From the NCBI RefSeq assembly GCF_000471905.2, contig NW_006499617.1, positions 4,745,607 through 4,809,606 of the forward strand: a stretch of 64,000 nt of DNA, read 5' to 3'. Every line of letters starts with the position of its first letter. Within the stretch, counting starts at the first letter, position 1. The notes under the pieces are model-generated. The model did no database searches, was not told the DNA's origin, and saw only the letters and a program-made list of their open reading frames with translations. The position numbers were made by a program, and so were the translations under genes. This DNA is from Amborella trichopoda (lineage: Eukaryota; Streptophyta; Magnoliopsida; Amborellales; Amborellaceae). This document shows, piece after piece, positions 24,791 to 36,178 of the stretch.

Positions 24791-25884
24791 CATAGTCAGC
24801 AAATCGGTGATTAATAGCCGATTTTTTCAGAAAAAACGGAGCTTTTTTTGAAAAACGTTTAAAACGGGTAAAAAAAAACGTTCTTTTCTTGCTGATTTTA
24901 CAGATAAAAACCCAAGAAAATAAAAAGAGCCATGTTTCTCTGTCTAGAACCACAAGCTTTGAAACCTGCAAATTACAGAGAAAAACCCCATTGAACCACA
25001 GTCCTTTTTACTGATTTTACAACGAAAAATCCAAAAAATTGAAAAGGGCCCTGTTTCTCTCTCTAGAACCTCAACCTTTGAAACCTGCAAATTATAGAGA
25101 AAAAACCCCATTGGAAAATTACAAAGAAGAAGAATAAACAGGAACCTTAATGAGGAGTAGAACAAACCTTGTTTGCATGAATCTTGTTCTTAAGCTGGTG
25201 GTTTCTCTATGAAACCTCGATGCTCTTACTGCTCGTAAACCTAGTTTTGTAGCAGTTCCTTCCATAATCCTGAAAATACAAGGTATGGTTGCGCATCGAC
25301 ATTGAATGCATATGCATATGCATATGCATCTGCTGTGAGACTTACAACATGAGAAGACGAATTATGGCACTGCACTCCCTTCTACTCACAAAAATTCAAC
25401 CCCTTCCACGAATTTGGTAGCAGTTCCCCCATTCTTTTGTTTTCTCATCTATCCCTTCTCTCTCTAGAAACTAGAAACTAGAGGACTCAAATCCAAATGC
25501 AAGCATGCATATAAACCCTAATCATTAACGATAGTTATAAAGTTGTTATATTATAGTTAAAGCATTTGATGGTAAAATAAATCGTGTCTTTGTTTGTTTT
25601 TTTTGGTATGTACTTAAGTGATATTTGCTACAGTATTTTAAGAAGAAAATTTATGTGGTGTATTTTTTTTTTCAATATGTATTTAAGTAGGTTTGATATG
25701 GTGTATATGTATTTTTTTTATATGTATTTATCCAATTTTTGATTCAGATTTTTTGAGCCTAGTCCGATATATTGGCGATAACTTCACATGAAGTATTTTT
25801 GTCGATTCGTATTTTTTATCCTATTTTTTCATCCAACTTTTCAAAATAAAAATGATTCTGATAGTCCCCGACTTGCTAACTATA
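24791..25884. mobile_element. hAT-like non-autonomous DNA transposon nested in a MITE
   Basis: This 1094-bp element has terminal inverted repeats CATAGTCAGCAAATCGGTGA and, read inward from the right, TATAGTTAGCAAGTCGGGGA (16 of 20 identical). It is flanked by 8-bp duplicates GTTTGTAT (24783-24790) and ATTTGTAT (25885-25892). The other MITE copies show the uninterrupted site. No transposase frame is visible. Inside, a block of about 110 bp is duplicated head-to-tail (about 24893-25003 and 25013-25122), and a (CATATG)n run lies at 25305-25328. The 8-bp TSD supports hAT; the TIR sequence alone would not. Confidence 0.85.
24893..25122. repeat. Internal tandem duplication of the hAT-like element
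   Basis: Two copies of a block of about 110 bases, sharing 'ctgattttac', 'ccatgtttctctgtctagaa' or its variant, 'ctttgaaacctgcaaatta' and 'agagaaaaaccccattg'. The overlapping minus-strand open frames (24651-24971 and 24944-25165) come from this repeat. Confidence 0.8.
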
Positions 25885-26249
25885 ATTTGTATGGAGCCCA
25901 GGCTCTAAACAATCAAAGTAAAGCTCACTTTCAAATGGTATGAAGAAATGTGGTTATAGGCCTTAAAATATATAAATTTTTTAATTATAAAATTCAAAGC
26001 TTCAAAAATAGTGTAGATCCAACAAATTTATGAAAACATGAAAATCTTGAACATTGACTGTCTAAAAATGGGTCACAAGATGCATTATTTTCAAAACTTG
26101 AAATCTACTTTTTTACATGTCCATGCATCTTTATGTCAAGATGATCAATTTGAAGATATTTGGGTATTAAAACAACCTTTTTTAGTGAAATTTTTGAGGT
26201 GGGCTCTAATTTGATTATTCAGGGTTTGGTCTCTATATAATCTTTTTCC

Positions 26250-27060
26250 TTTTTTAAATTAAGTTGATTTATTTTAATTTTATGGATATCTAATACCAAT
26301 AGGGTTGTTGGGCTGCAAGTTCTCCATTAAATTTGTGGAAAGAAGGGACTTATTGGATATGTTCCATTATACTATCACAAGTTTCCATATTATGACAAGA
26401 TCTATAGATTACGAACTCAATTTTAGAAGGGGATTTTGGGTCGAGAAATTTTGATGTTTTTGGATTTTTAAAAATAAAAAATTTGAGATTTTTGGTTTTG
26501 GAAAATCAAATATTTGAGATTTTTAGGTTTTTAAAAAACCCAAATTTTGAGATTTTTGTTTTTAAAAAACCAAAAATTAGAAATTTTCGATTTTTTAAAA
26601 ACTAAAAAGTGTAAGTTATTTGTTCCATGTATCATGTGACGACATGTTTATATTACTTCATTTTTTTTCTAGTTTTTTTATACTACTTATAAGTAAATAG
26701 CACAATTACTAATATAATTGAAGATAATTTTAATTATTTTTTAAAATAATATAATTAAAATACAAAAAATAAAATAGGAAATAATTAATTTAAAATACGA
26801 ATTATATAAGGTAATAATATATTACTATATAAAACAAAAAAGGGTAATACTTGTATTGATCAATACAAAAAAAAAGATAATTCATTTTCTATTTTTCTCT
26901 TTGGTATACCCATAGATATCTATATCTATCTCTCTCTTCCATCCAAATAATATAATTGAAATTGATTTTAAAAACAATTACTTCAAAATGTAATTATAAA
27001 TAGAACTATAATTATATTTTAATATTTATTGATATGTTTTTATATTTTTGTTTTTACAGA
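26250..27060. other. AT-rich intergenic DNA at the left border of the viral block
   Basis: 26440-26620 is composed of 'gagatttttggttttt'-like words related to 24000-24200. 26690-26830 shares a block with 23740-23820. The exact left end of the viral sequence is not visible; recognisable viral intergenic sequence begins somewhere between about 27040 and 27300. Confidence 0.45.
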
Positions 27061-27501
27061 GTTATAAGCAATTACTTGTTGCAGAATAGTAACATAATAT
27101 AGAAACATAAATATGATAATTAAAACAGCAAACCAGGATATATCAAATATGATCCACGAAGTATGAGTATACTCACGGATTTTGAATGTAAAATCAAATT
27201 TAAATTGCATAACTTACTGATTACATATACAGAGACTGGCAAACTTTTTCCACTCAGAAGGATAGTAGGAGAGTAAAGAAGATAGATTACAATCACACAT
27301 TCTAAAATAAAGAGGGCATATGGAAGTTACCGACTTTGATGATCTACTAATGACTGAATGTAGATGATTAACCTACTGTCTACAGAAGGAGAGAAGAAGA
27401 GGAAAAGAAGAGAAAATATGAGAATATGAGAGCTTGAGAATTTATGCTGCTGCTTTGTTGCGTCCTTGATGCAGTCTGCCTTCTTCAACTGAGCAGGTGG
27501 T

Positions 27502-27510
27502 TATTTATAG
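27502..27510 (-). promoter_or_regulatory. TATA box of unit A
   Basis: CTATAAATA on the minus strand, in the intergenic region between ORF2 and the genome start. Transcription would begin roughly 30 bases further on (about 27475) and run leftward, out of the viral block. Confidence 0.6.
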
Positions 27511-27880
27511 ATGAACGTCGAAGGAGTACATGTGGCTGAGAGAGGATAACGTAGCGACGAAGGAATTCTTGTGCCTGTGAGGGGATTGCGTAAAGACAAA
27601 GGAATTCCAACTATGATGAAAGGATAAGGTGTCCACTGGAGAGGGATACGTGGCAGGTGCAGGAGATAGTAGGATGTCGGTGACAACGATGGATGCAATG
27701 GAGAATCTTTGGTGCGTTCATAGGAGCGGTACGTGCGAGCAACGAAGAAGGAGAAGAAGACACGTAAGTCTGTGATTTGACTCGAAATTAGTCACATCAA
27801 TCTGCATAGGAACAAATGGCATCTTTACTATTGGGGGTGTCTTGTCACTTATAAAGAAGGGAATCTTTTTGTCAAAGAAT

Positions 27881-28012
27881 CTGCTTTATGCTGGTGAGGT
27901 CGTGTCGAACTGTAGGGGCATCTTCTTTTATGATGGTGAGGTCATATCATCGAATTGTAGAGGCATCTGCTTTTATGATGGTGAGGTCATATTATCAAAC
28001 TGTGGAGATATC
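27881..28012 (-). repeat. Three tandem units upstream of the unit A promoter
   Basis: Units start at 27881, 27922 and 27967 (spacings 41 and 45). Each contains 'tttatgatggtgaggtc' or a close variant, followed by an 'aactgtag(a/g)gg'-like stretch. The placement upstream of a TATA box suggests an enhancer array. A similar word ('tttatgtcggtgatgat') is duplicated at the same place in units B and C. Confidence 0.75.
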
Positions 28013-28060
28013 TGTCTGGAGATCATATTGAATCATATCGGGCCAGACTGTCGGGCCGGG

Positions 28061-29404
28061 TTAAGCATCGGGTCTTTGGCTGAAGTCGCCAAATAAGGGA
28101 TTGCCTGATTGGACAGTTTCTTCTGATGTTGTTGGTGCAGTAGTATCTGGAGCAAATATATGAAGAAGATTTTGCCCTAGTTCTTCTAAGGTAGCATTAG
28201 GATGTGCTTGTTTCATTTTCTTCAGATAGGCCGAAAATGTGGGTGAACTGACTGTATTATATGCTGGTGGGTTGAAGACATTGGTTTGAGGAGGTATTCG
28301 TTTAAGGGGTAAGAAGGCAGGATTAGTATTGAAAATATCCCACCATTTGATTTTAAGGGTTTTGCCAAGTTTGGGAATATACTCATAATTATTAGTATTA
28401 TTTTCAGAAATAGAGTAATCCCATTTTTAGGATCCAGGGTATTTGGTAGATAGCCATGAAGTAGAGATGGAAATCATCTAGGTCAGTACAAGTACTATAT
28501 TGCGTAAATTTTGTCTGTAAGGCTTGGAAAGCATCGGGTAAAATTTGGGTCTGTGATCCCCATAATAAGAACCAATGACGGAACCAACTTGGAAATCTTT
28601 CAAGAATAGGGAGTTTGAATTGCAAATACCAGGAATGAGTATTATTTGAATTTTGGTAGGAGAATACTTTGTGCCATGCGTCAATGTACTCAGCATATTT
28701 ATAATATTTATATTGAAATTCTGGATTCAATAATTTTTTCCCTTGAAGAGGATTGCATCCCCAATCATCATAAGAAAGTAATTTTTTAATTTGAAATTTG
28801 GAGTAAGCATATAGTTTAGTTGTTCCTTGATAAAAATGGACAATTGAAACCGAACCAGTTTCCATAAAAATAGCTTCATACCATTCACGGGTTTTGACTC
28901 CGTATGAAGGATTTAAATGGTTTACAAGATAAAGGGGAGCTATTTTATTTGGGTCAAGTTGTGCATGGGCATCAGAAATAGGTATATCTGATAAGAAGGC
29001 TGTGTCTATATAGACTGATTTGGCAGAGGTAGAAGTTTGCTTATTAGGGTATGTTGCCGGGGAAAACGCCGGACTTGGAGTTTGTATTGGACTTTGAGGA
29101 GGAGTTTGAATCAAGTATTCAGGTACATTTGAGGATATGAGGGGTGACATATGTGTCAGATTAAAAAAGGAGTGGATGGGCATAAGAGGCCCAAACCTGT
29201 TGCTTGGTACTAAGTCCATAGGAGTTTTTCCTTGGGAAGATTGATGATTATTCATATTGTTATTCTTATTGGTAATAAAGAGTTGCAAACCGTAGGATGG
29301 AAAGCTGTAGGATGGAATTGTATCGTCTTTAGGGTGAGATGGGTATGTGCGGTCCCCCTGCAAAAATTCACGGGTTAAAAATTCAGGTAAAGAATTAGTA
29401 GAAC
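28061..29404 (-). pseudogene. Pararetrovirus unit A ORF2, function unknown (frameshifted)
   Basis: This is the frame downstream of the RNase H domain in the florendovirus-like layout. Its N-terminal third is proline- and serine-rich and looks disordered. The middle holds conserved blocks also seen in units B and C: IAPLYLVNHLNPSYGVKTRE, an ETG(S/F)..F block, and YAEYIDAWHKVF followed by a W-rich stretch (SWYLQFKLPILERFPSWF). A one-base insertion near 28431 shifts the frame. Recognisable C-terminal sequence (IKWWDIF, a PxKRIPP block, FSQRPDA) continues in the next frame to a stop at 28061. In this unit the frame is continuous with the end of RNase H, so ORF1 and ORF2 are fused. No catalytic motif is visible. 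Confidence 0.7.
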
Positions 29405-30520
29405 CGTGAAGGTGCTCAATAGAGAAATCAAAAGCAGAATAAAATAGCCTGCCACCGGGCGAATATTTGTTTGGAGACAAGGTTTTGAACGTCTTTTTGC
29501 AGAATGTCTTTAGCGGCTTTACAATCTGTGCGGATAAGAAAGTGTTGATTTAAAATATCAGTCTGGAATTTACAAACACAGTGAATAATGACAAGTAATT
29601 CTTTTTTGACAGTAGAATAATTTTTTTGGGTTGGATTCCAGGCTTTGGAAGTAAATCGTATTAATTGTTCGTTAGAATTAATAGATTGTTTTAATATACC
29701 ACCTAGTCCTAATTTAGAAGCGTCGCATTCAATGATTTTAGAAGCTGTTGGATCAGATAAAGTTAAACATGGAAGTTCTTTGGCCTTAAGTTTAAGTCGC
29801 AGTACAGCCAAACTATGAACATCAGTCCAAGGTGGAGGATTCTTCTTTAATCGGTCATATAAAGGTTTAGCATCAAGAGCTAGATTTTGGTAAAAATCAC
29901 TTATATAATTTAGACATCCTAAAAATCTTTGTAATTCAGTTTTGTTTAAAATTTTGTCAGGAAATTTATCAGCAAAGAGAATAGATCTATCAATTGGGAT
30001 AATGGTCCCTTGATTTATATTATGTCCTAAAAATCTAATTTTTGTTTGAAAAAGATTTAGCTTTTTAGCAGAAACTACTAATTCAGTATTTTTAAGACCA
30101 AAAGGCATAACATTCCATTCATATTGTCCAAAAGGGACATTAAATGTTGTTTTATATTTATCTTCTTCTTTTATCTGTATTTGCCAAAAACCAGATTTTA
30201 AATCGAATTTGGAGAAGATTACAGCATGTAAGAGTCTATTGAGTAAATCTTTTTTATTTGGAATGGGATATCTAATCCATTGTAAGACTTTATTGAGGGG
30301 TTTATAATTAATGACTAATTGTGGAACTCCTCGTTCTTGTTCAGCATTTTTATTGACATGGAAAGCAGAGCAGCTCCAGGGAGATGAACTAGGACGTATA
30401 AGTTTCTTATGGAGTAAATCTTTTATTTCATGATGACATGTTTGTAATAATTCTGTGTTCATTTGGATATGTCTAGCTTTTGTCGGTATTTTTGTTTCAC
30501 TGAAATTTGATTCATATGGT
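29405..30520 (-). pseudogene. Pararetrovirus unit A reverse transcriptase and RNase H (YxDD deleted)
   Basis: This is the polymerase part of ORF1, which would copy pregenomic RNA into DNA. Visible in order are the N-terminal RT text (LVINYKPLNKVLQWIRYPIP; FSKFDLKSGFWQIQI; WNVMPFGLKN), the connection (RFLGHNINQG; LQRFLGCLNYISDFY) and RNase H (IIECDASKLGLGGIL; KKELLVIIHCVCKFQ; IRTDCKAAKDIL; FLTREFLQG). Between GLKN and LVVSAKK (near 30091) about 50 residues present in unit C are absent in frame. The lost part includes the catalytic YIDD, so this copy cannot have polymerised DNA. A one-base insertion near 29443 shifts the last part of RNase H into another frame. Confidence 0.88.
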
Positions 30521-31751
30521 AGACCAACAATATGTTGTTTTCTATGCCAAAAGGTGTTTGGTAAATCACTACATATTTCGCTTATAATAAAACTTTTAAG
30601 TTGTTGTATCTTTTGTATCATATCATTAGTCTGGAGTTTTTCACTGATAATTTTATGTTTGATTTCAAGTTGTAATGATCCTATAAAATTTTCTTTTTGT
30701 TTAATATTTTGTTTGACAGTATTGATTTCTTTAATTTTGGGTTTATCAAGAAATTCAAATTTTATAGGGGTACCATGAGTATTTGTTTCAATACCTGTAT
30801 GGGAAATAGTAACTGGATATAATAGTGTGAGGAAAGGTACGCCAAGGATTACAGCTTGGCTGAGTCCTTTGACCATAATAAACGGAGTAGGAAAACAATG
30901 TCCTTCAGTACAAATTTTGGCATTAGATAACTTGTATTTTATGAATAGTCTACTACCATCTTCAGTATTAAGGATTTGGGTAGTTTTATCAAAGTATTTT
31001 GTAGGGACTAATCCTTCATTGAGGCAATTCAGATCAGCACCTGAATCTACCAAGGCTAGAGATTGGAATTCATATTCATCATTTATGACAATGGTTATTA
31101 GCACAAACCATTTGTGTGTGATTACTCGGTTTAAAACATTTACTGATTGTCTGGTGGATGATTCACATTTGGTTAGATAATCATTGGGATGATATGATTT
31201 GAGTAAATGGTTAAATTCTATGACATTTGTATCAGTATCTATTTCGGAGGTATTGTCATGGAGTTTAAGGATTTGAATTCCATTTTTTAATTGGGATAAT
31301 TCTACCTTAACTATATTGACTTCGGCTTTGAGTTCAGCAATAGTAGGTTCTTTTTGGGTGGCTTCATGCTGACTGATACGTTTCATGATATCAGAAAAAT
31401 TATAATTATCAGAAGGTTTAACTAATGGCATATGTTTTGTTTTTGTTTTAGTTAAATTGATAAACTGAGTAATTATTTCTCTTTTTTCGTCAGGATCAGA
31501 TATTTTTTCTATTAAATCTAAAATAAGATTGTCTTCTTTTGTTAATGTATGAATATCAGAAGTTGTAATAGGACATTGACATATTTCGTTTTCTGTACTA
31601 GAACTAATATCTGACCAATAAAAATCATCATTATATATTGTTCCTATGAAAGAAGTATCACTACTTGAGGAAGTAGTGTCTGTATCGGAACTATCAGACG
31701 AATCATATATTTGAATAATATTATAAATTTTATTTCTGATAGACTCATCAA
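30521..31751 (-). pseudogene. Pararetrovirus unit A aspartic protease region and linker
   Basis: Continues the same open frame upstream of RT. The protease active-site block is ALVDSGADLNCLNEG (DSGA near 31047-31036), followed by YFDKTTQILN, ADGS-like text and the flap-like IMVKGLSQAVILGVPFL. In caulimovirids this protease cuts the ORF1 polyprotein. The upstream linker is acidic and serine-rich (31700-31600). The active-site Asp is kept, and I see no stop within the domain. Confidence 0.85.
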
Positions 31752-32838
31752 TGTAAGGGAGTCTAGTTTTTGTTTGACTTTGCATTGGCTTTTATAATGG
31801 CAGACTTTGCCACATTTATAACAAACAGGTAATTTCTTTTTATTTTGTTGGGATGATTTGGAAGCAAAACGTTTCGTAAATTTTCTATATTTTTTCTGTC
31901 TAGTTGGAACAGACTTTTGTGTTTTTTCAGGTTTATTACGATGTTTTTTCTTTTTATATATTTTATGTATTTTATGTGGTTTAGTTTTATCTCTATGAGT
32001 TTGATCCATATGATAGCCAAATTGTTGGCAAAAATCTCCTAACTCTTTTTTACCACTTAAGTTTTGTTTATCAAGTTGCTTTTTGAGTTTCAGATCTATA
32101 CATAGGGCTAAGCCTTCAGCACAGATTTCTGAAGATAATTCTCCTAAAGTGTATTGAGAGTAATTGATTACACCACTATTTTTATTTTTTAGACGTTCTT
32201 TAACCTTTTCAGCAAATAGATAAGGTAATCCTGCTACGAATTTTTCTTTCCAGTGGTCAAGATGACGATCTTCGCGTAAGAGTAATCGAGAGAAAAAGAT
32301 GTCTTTATACCATTTGTAGTGTGATAGTGTAGGACATCGTAGATTAGATAAAAGATCAGCAGTTCGTGCTGCAAGTATTGAAGTATTCCCTATAAAATGA
32401 AGGGCAATTGTATAGATTAAAGAATTGACAGCATCACTTTCAGAATATACCATATCTTGGTTGTGTTCATTTTTTGCTGTCCATTGTTGAGTATTAGTTA
32501 ATATTTGTTGTTTTGTATGTTTATTGAGATAGGAATCCCACCATCCTCTTAACCATCCGGTGAATCCTGAGACTATAGCTTTTGCTATTTCTTGGTCATG
32601 GCTACCAGCCATTTTACATGCCGAAGCATACATAGTCATGTGTTTCATTGTATCTAATATTCGGTGATCAGAAATTCCATCAATATTCCAATCTATAATA
32701 GTTCGACCCGTATATGTAGAAGTATGACTTGTTAGGTCTTCTTCTAATTGGATATCAACTGGGGTTGGTCTTTTATAATATGGTCGGGCATTTATTGGTT
32801 GCCAATTTTTACTGTAATTGATTCGATTTATAGTATTT
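31752..32838 (-). pseudogene. Pararetrovirus unit A coat-protein region with CCHC zinc finger
   Basis: Gag-like capsid text includes GFTGWLRGWWDSYLNKHTKQ, CPTLSHYKWYKDIFFSRLL and DHWKEKFVAGLPYLFAEKV. It is followed by a lysine-rich stretch and a zinc knuckle CYKCGKVCHYKSQC (C-X2-C-X4-H-X4-C, near 31828-31787). This part would package viral RNA. A one-base deletion near 31755 separates it from the protease frame. The 5' side continues, without a usable start, to a junction at 32838, where unit B sequence begins abruptly; the movement-protein part of unit A is absent. Protein-level similarity to units B and C is high but clearly below that between B and C, so A is a separate lineage. Confidence 0.85.
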
Positions 32839-33722
32839 GGAGATCATCAATCTCTTTTCGGCACATATCTAATAAGATAGTATTCATTTGTATTGGTCTA
32901 GCTTTTATAGGTATTTGTTTTTCATCAAATCCTTGTTCATATGGTAGACTGATACTATGCTTTTTCTTTTCCCAAAAAGCATTAGGATGCTCACTACATA
33001 TTGAGCTTTCTATATGTTGTTGTAATGCTGGAATCTTTTGTTGTATTGAAGAAGTTTGTAATTGATTTTCAGTAGCTTTATATTTAATTTCTTGTTTAAC
33101 GGTACAAAGAAATCTTTCTTTGTTATTCAATTGACTTTTGACATTATTGAGTTCTTTCAACTTTGGTTTATGTATAAAATTAAAGTGTATTGGAATATTG
33201 TGAATAACTGAAGATATTCCCATTTCATCTATAGTCAAAGGATATAACAAAGTAAGGAATGGAACACCAAGTATTACTGCTTGGCTTAATCCTTTTACCA
33301 TTATGAATGGTGTATCTATACATTGGTGATTGTTACAAACAGAAGCATTAGATAATTTATATTTAATAAATAATCTACTTCAATCTGCTGTATTCAATAT
33401 TTGAGTAGTTTTATCAAAATATTTTGAAGGTACAAGTCCTTTATTGATACAATTTAAGTCAGCTCCAGAATCTATTAAAGCTGATGTTTCAAAACTATAA
33501 TCTTGAGCAACAATAATCTTAACATAGACAAACCATTTTTGTATTACTATTTTGTTTATTAGATTCACAAAAGGAGCAGATATTATTTTGGCTTCTGACG
33601 ATTTAGGGATATCTAATGATGAATTGGGGTTATGTTTCATTAATTCGTCAAAGTCTATTTCATCTGTGTCTGAATCTTGTTGAGACATCTGTTGTAATTC
33701 TAATGATTTAATTCTATTTTTT
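32839..33722 (-). pseudogene. Pararetrovirus unit B protease and truncated reverse transcriptase
   Basis: The protease block ALIDSGADLNCINKG (about 33485-33441) is intact. A stop replaces the Gly of the ADGS-like motif near 33381. After it the flap-like MVKGLSQAVILGVPFLTLLY and the start of RT (KARPIQMNTILLDMCRKEID) follow. The RT stops at residue text EIDDLQ, where the sequence switches to unit A at 32838. The fingers, palm and YIDD box are therefore missing. Unit C shows about 870 bases of RT and RNase H between the two ends of unit B. Confidence 0.85.
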
Positions 33723-35320
33723 AATTAAACTATTTCAGTCTTTATTTCTTGTTTGAGATCTGAAATGGTTGGTTCTTTTTGTTGAGAAGTGTGTTGATCA
33801 CTTACTCTTTTCATTATTGAAGCAAAGTTATATTCATCCGGGGATTTATTAAGAGGAATTGGTTTTGTTTTATTTTTTGTAATAGATATAAATTGAGTAA
33901 TAACAGCTCTTTTTTCTTCTGGATCAATAATTTTATCAATAATATCTAAGATAAAATTATCTTCTTGGGTAAGTGTATGAACATTATGGGTTGATATTGG
34001 ACAACTACAATTATCATTATCTTTTGAACTTACTGATTCTGTATCTGAAGAATTAGTAAAGTCAGAATATTCTGTCCACATTAAATCATCATCTTGGATT
34101 TGATCTATATGGGAATCAGAAGATGTGGAAGATGAAAAATCATAATTAATTATATTGTATAATTTTGATTTTATTGTTTCATCTAATTGTAACGCTTCTA
34201 GTTTCTTTTTTAATTTACATTGGTGCGTATAATGTCCTACGTTACCACACTTATAACAAACTGGTAATTTTCTCTTTTTCTTTGTATTGGGAGAAAATTT
34301 ATTGATTAATTTCCTTTTAGTTTTTTTATAATATTTTCTTTCTTTATCCTTATTTTTGGATTTATAATTTTTTTTTTTGTATTTTTTCTTTTTCTTATAT
34401 AGATTGTCAGGCATATTTTTCTTATCAAGATAGTAACCAAATTGTTCACAGAAGTCACCAAGTTCTTTTCGCTTAGTGATCTTTTGTTTATCTAATTGTC
34501 TTTTTAATTTCATATCTGTGCATAAGGCTAAACCTTCAGCACATATTTCTGCGGAGAGTTCTCCGAGTGTATATGATGAATAGACAATAATTCCATTATG
34601 TTTTTTCCTTAATCTTTCATTGACTTTTTCAGCAAATAAATATGGTAGACCAGCTATAAACTTCTCTTTCCAGTGGTCTAGCTGACAGTCTTCTCTTATT
34701 AATAATCTTGAGAAAAATACATCTTTATACCATTTATAATGAGATAGGGTAGGACAGCGTAAATTAGATAGCAGATCTACCGATCTTGCTGCTAGTAAAG
34801 CTGTACTGCCTACAAAATGAAGTGTAATGGTATATATTAGAGTATTGACAGCATCACTCTCTGTATATATTATTTCTTGGTTTTGTTCATTTCTGACGGT
34901 CCATTGTCTAGTATTATTGAGGATTCTTTGTTTGGTGTCATCGTCTACATAGAAATCCCACCATCCTCGTAACCAGCCAGTAAATCTATTGATTATTGCT
35001 TTTGCAACCTCTTGATCAGGGTTGCCTGCCATTTAATTTGCAGAAGCATACATTGTCATATGTCTCATAACATCTAATATTTTTAATTCTGATAGTCCAT
35101 CTATTTGCCAATTTACTATTGATCTTCCTGAATATGATACTGCCTATTGTATGACATCTTCTTCCATTTGTATATCAACAGGTGTAGGTCTCTTGTGATA
35201 TGGTAAAGCTGTTATAGGTTTCCAATATTTTCCATAGGCTATTCTGTTTATGGTTTCAGAAATAGGGGTAGTATCCATAAATGCTTTTTCTTGATTTTGG
35301 ATAGTATCTTCTATGATTGG
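33723..35320 (-). pseudogene. Pararetrovirus unit B coat-protein region with CCHC zinc finger
   Basis: The coat region starts with INRIAYGKYWKPI and RPTPVDIQMEEDVIQ, then QIDGLSELKIL, FTGWLRGWWDFYVDDDTKQ, HWKEKFIAGLPYLFAEKV and LGDFCEQFGY. A lysine-rich basic tract (about 34420-34280) and a zinc knuckle CYKCGNVGHYTHQC (34262-34221) follow, then an acidic serine-rich tail. In-frame stops occur near 35321, 35145, 35032 and 33723. The layout (capsid, basic stretch, CCHC, acidic tail) is that of caulimovirid coat proteins. Confidence 0.87.
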
Positions 35321-36178
35321 TTATTCTTCCTGAAGCATCATGGTCTCATGCTCAGGTAATATTGCTTTGCCTTTATCAGAAGACTCAGGTGGTATATTGA
35401 CAATAGGTGGAGAAGGAATAGTTATTTGTGGGGAAGGTATTCCTTTAATATCTAACTGAGATAATTTTGATATTAATTGATCCATTAAGGATTTATTATT
35501 GTCTCCTATATGAAATTTATTCTTATTTAATTCCGGAGGTGGTTTGAACAAAACTGATTTAGGTATGGATGTAATAGAAGGCTGTTCTTTGGTGACAAGT
35601 CTTTCTATTCTTTCTGCCTGTCTTTCTAAAGATTGCATATAAAGATTTGTATAATTATTTTGTTCCACAATATGAGGTATTAATTCTTGTTTCTTACCAA
35701 GTTCTTTAGGTAAGATTTTATATGGAGTAACAATTATATCATATAATGACGGAGATTTTGCAGGTTCATCCTTCATTGGGATAGATGCTTTGAGTATTAG
35801 ACTTTTCTCAAGAGGGTGAGTACTAGCAGTTGTAGTACCGTCGGTATTGATATAAGTCTTTTCCTCTATTGTTTGGATATTATCAAATGAGGGAATATGG
35901 AGCTTATGTTGATAATTGCTTATCAACCATAGAAAATATCCTTCTGTTTCCTTTTTCTTTTTAAGAAATTTATTATATTTTTCCTGTAATATTTCTCTTA
36001 ATTGTAATGGTACTTTTGTAAGATACTATTGTCGAATATGTTTATTTTCATCTGACCAAAAATCTTGCTTGATATAATTATGATCATTTTTTTTCTTTTT
36101 TCGTTCTAATTTAGCGGCTTAATAAGCTGCTATATATTCATCTGAATATTGATTCTCTGAAGTGTTATATTCTTCTAT
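35321..36178 (-). pseudogene. Pararetrovirus unit B linker between movement protein and coat region
   Basis: This part continues the ORF1 reading through stops near 36179, 36119 and 36028. It is lysine- and glutamate-rich (AAKLERKKKKNDHNY; LREILQEKYNKFLKKKKE). Around 35650-35590 there is a short heptad-like stretch (LYMQSLERQAERIERLV), which could form a coiled coil as in virion-associated regions of other caulimovirids. A proline-rich end follows. I do not assign a function. Confidence 0.6.

Larger units (their letters stand above)
24776..26249. mobile_element. Mutator-type MITE (GGGTG family), copy 3, split by a hAT-like insertion
   Basis: It starts GGGTGCGGTTTGTAT at 24776 and ends in 'ctttttcc' at 26249. 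TSDs are TTTTATAAA (24767-24775) and TTTTTTAAA (26250-26258), 8 of 9 matching. After the first 15 bases the MITE is interrupted by the element at 24791-25884 and resumes at 25885 with 'atttgtatggagccc'. Removing the insertion and one TSD copy leaves 372 bp, almost exactly the 370 bp of copy 2. Confidence 0.88.
27061..28060 (-). promoter_or_regulatory. Endogenous pararetrovirus unit A: intergenic region with promoter and leader
   Basis: The segment lies directly after the ORF2 stop in viral (minus) orientation, where caulimovirids carry the pregenomic RNA promoter. Features in viral order are three tandem repeat units (28012-27881), ACGT-core motifs (ACGTGTC near 27760 minus; ACGTGGC at 27648-27654 on the plus strand), a TATA box CTATAAATA (27510-27502), then a long untranslated stretch. 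No primer-binding site is found in this unit, so it ends before the start of the viral genome. Assignment is by position and promoter motifs, not by sequence match to units B and C, from which it has diverged. Confidence 0.65.

Noticed and set aside
30455-31180. Plus-strand open frames opposite the viral RT and protease (30455-30778, 30827-31180)
   Set aside because: They are shadows of the minus-strand protease/RT frame, whose motifs are clear.
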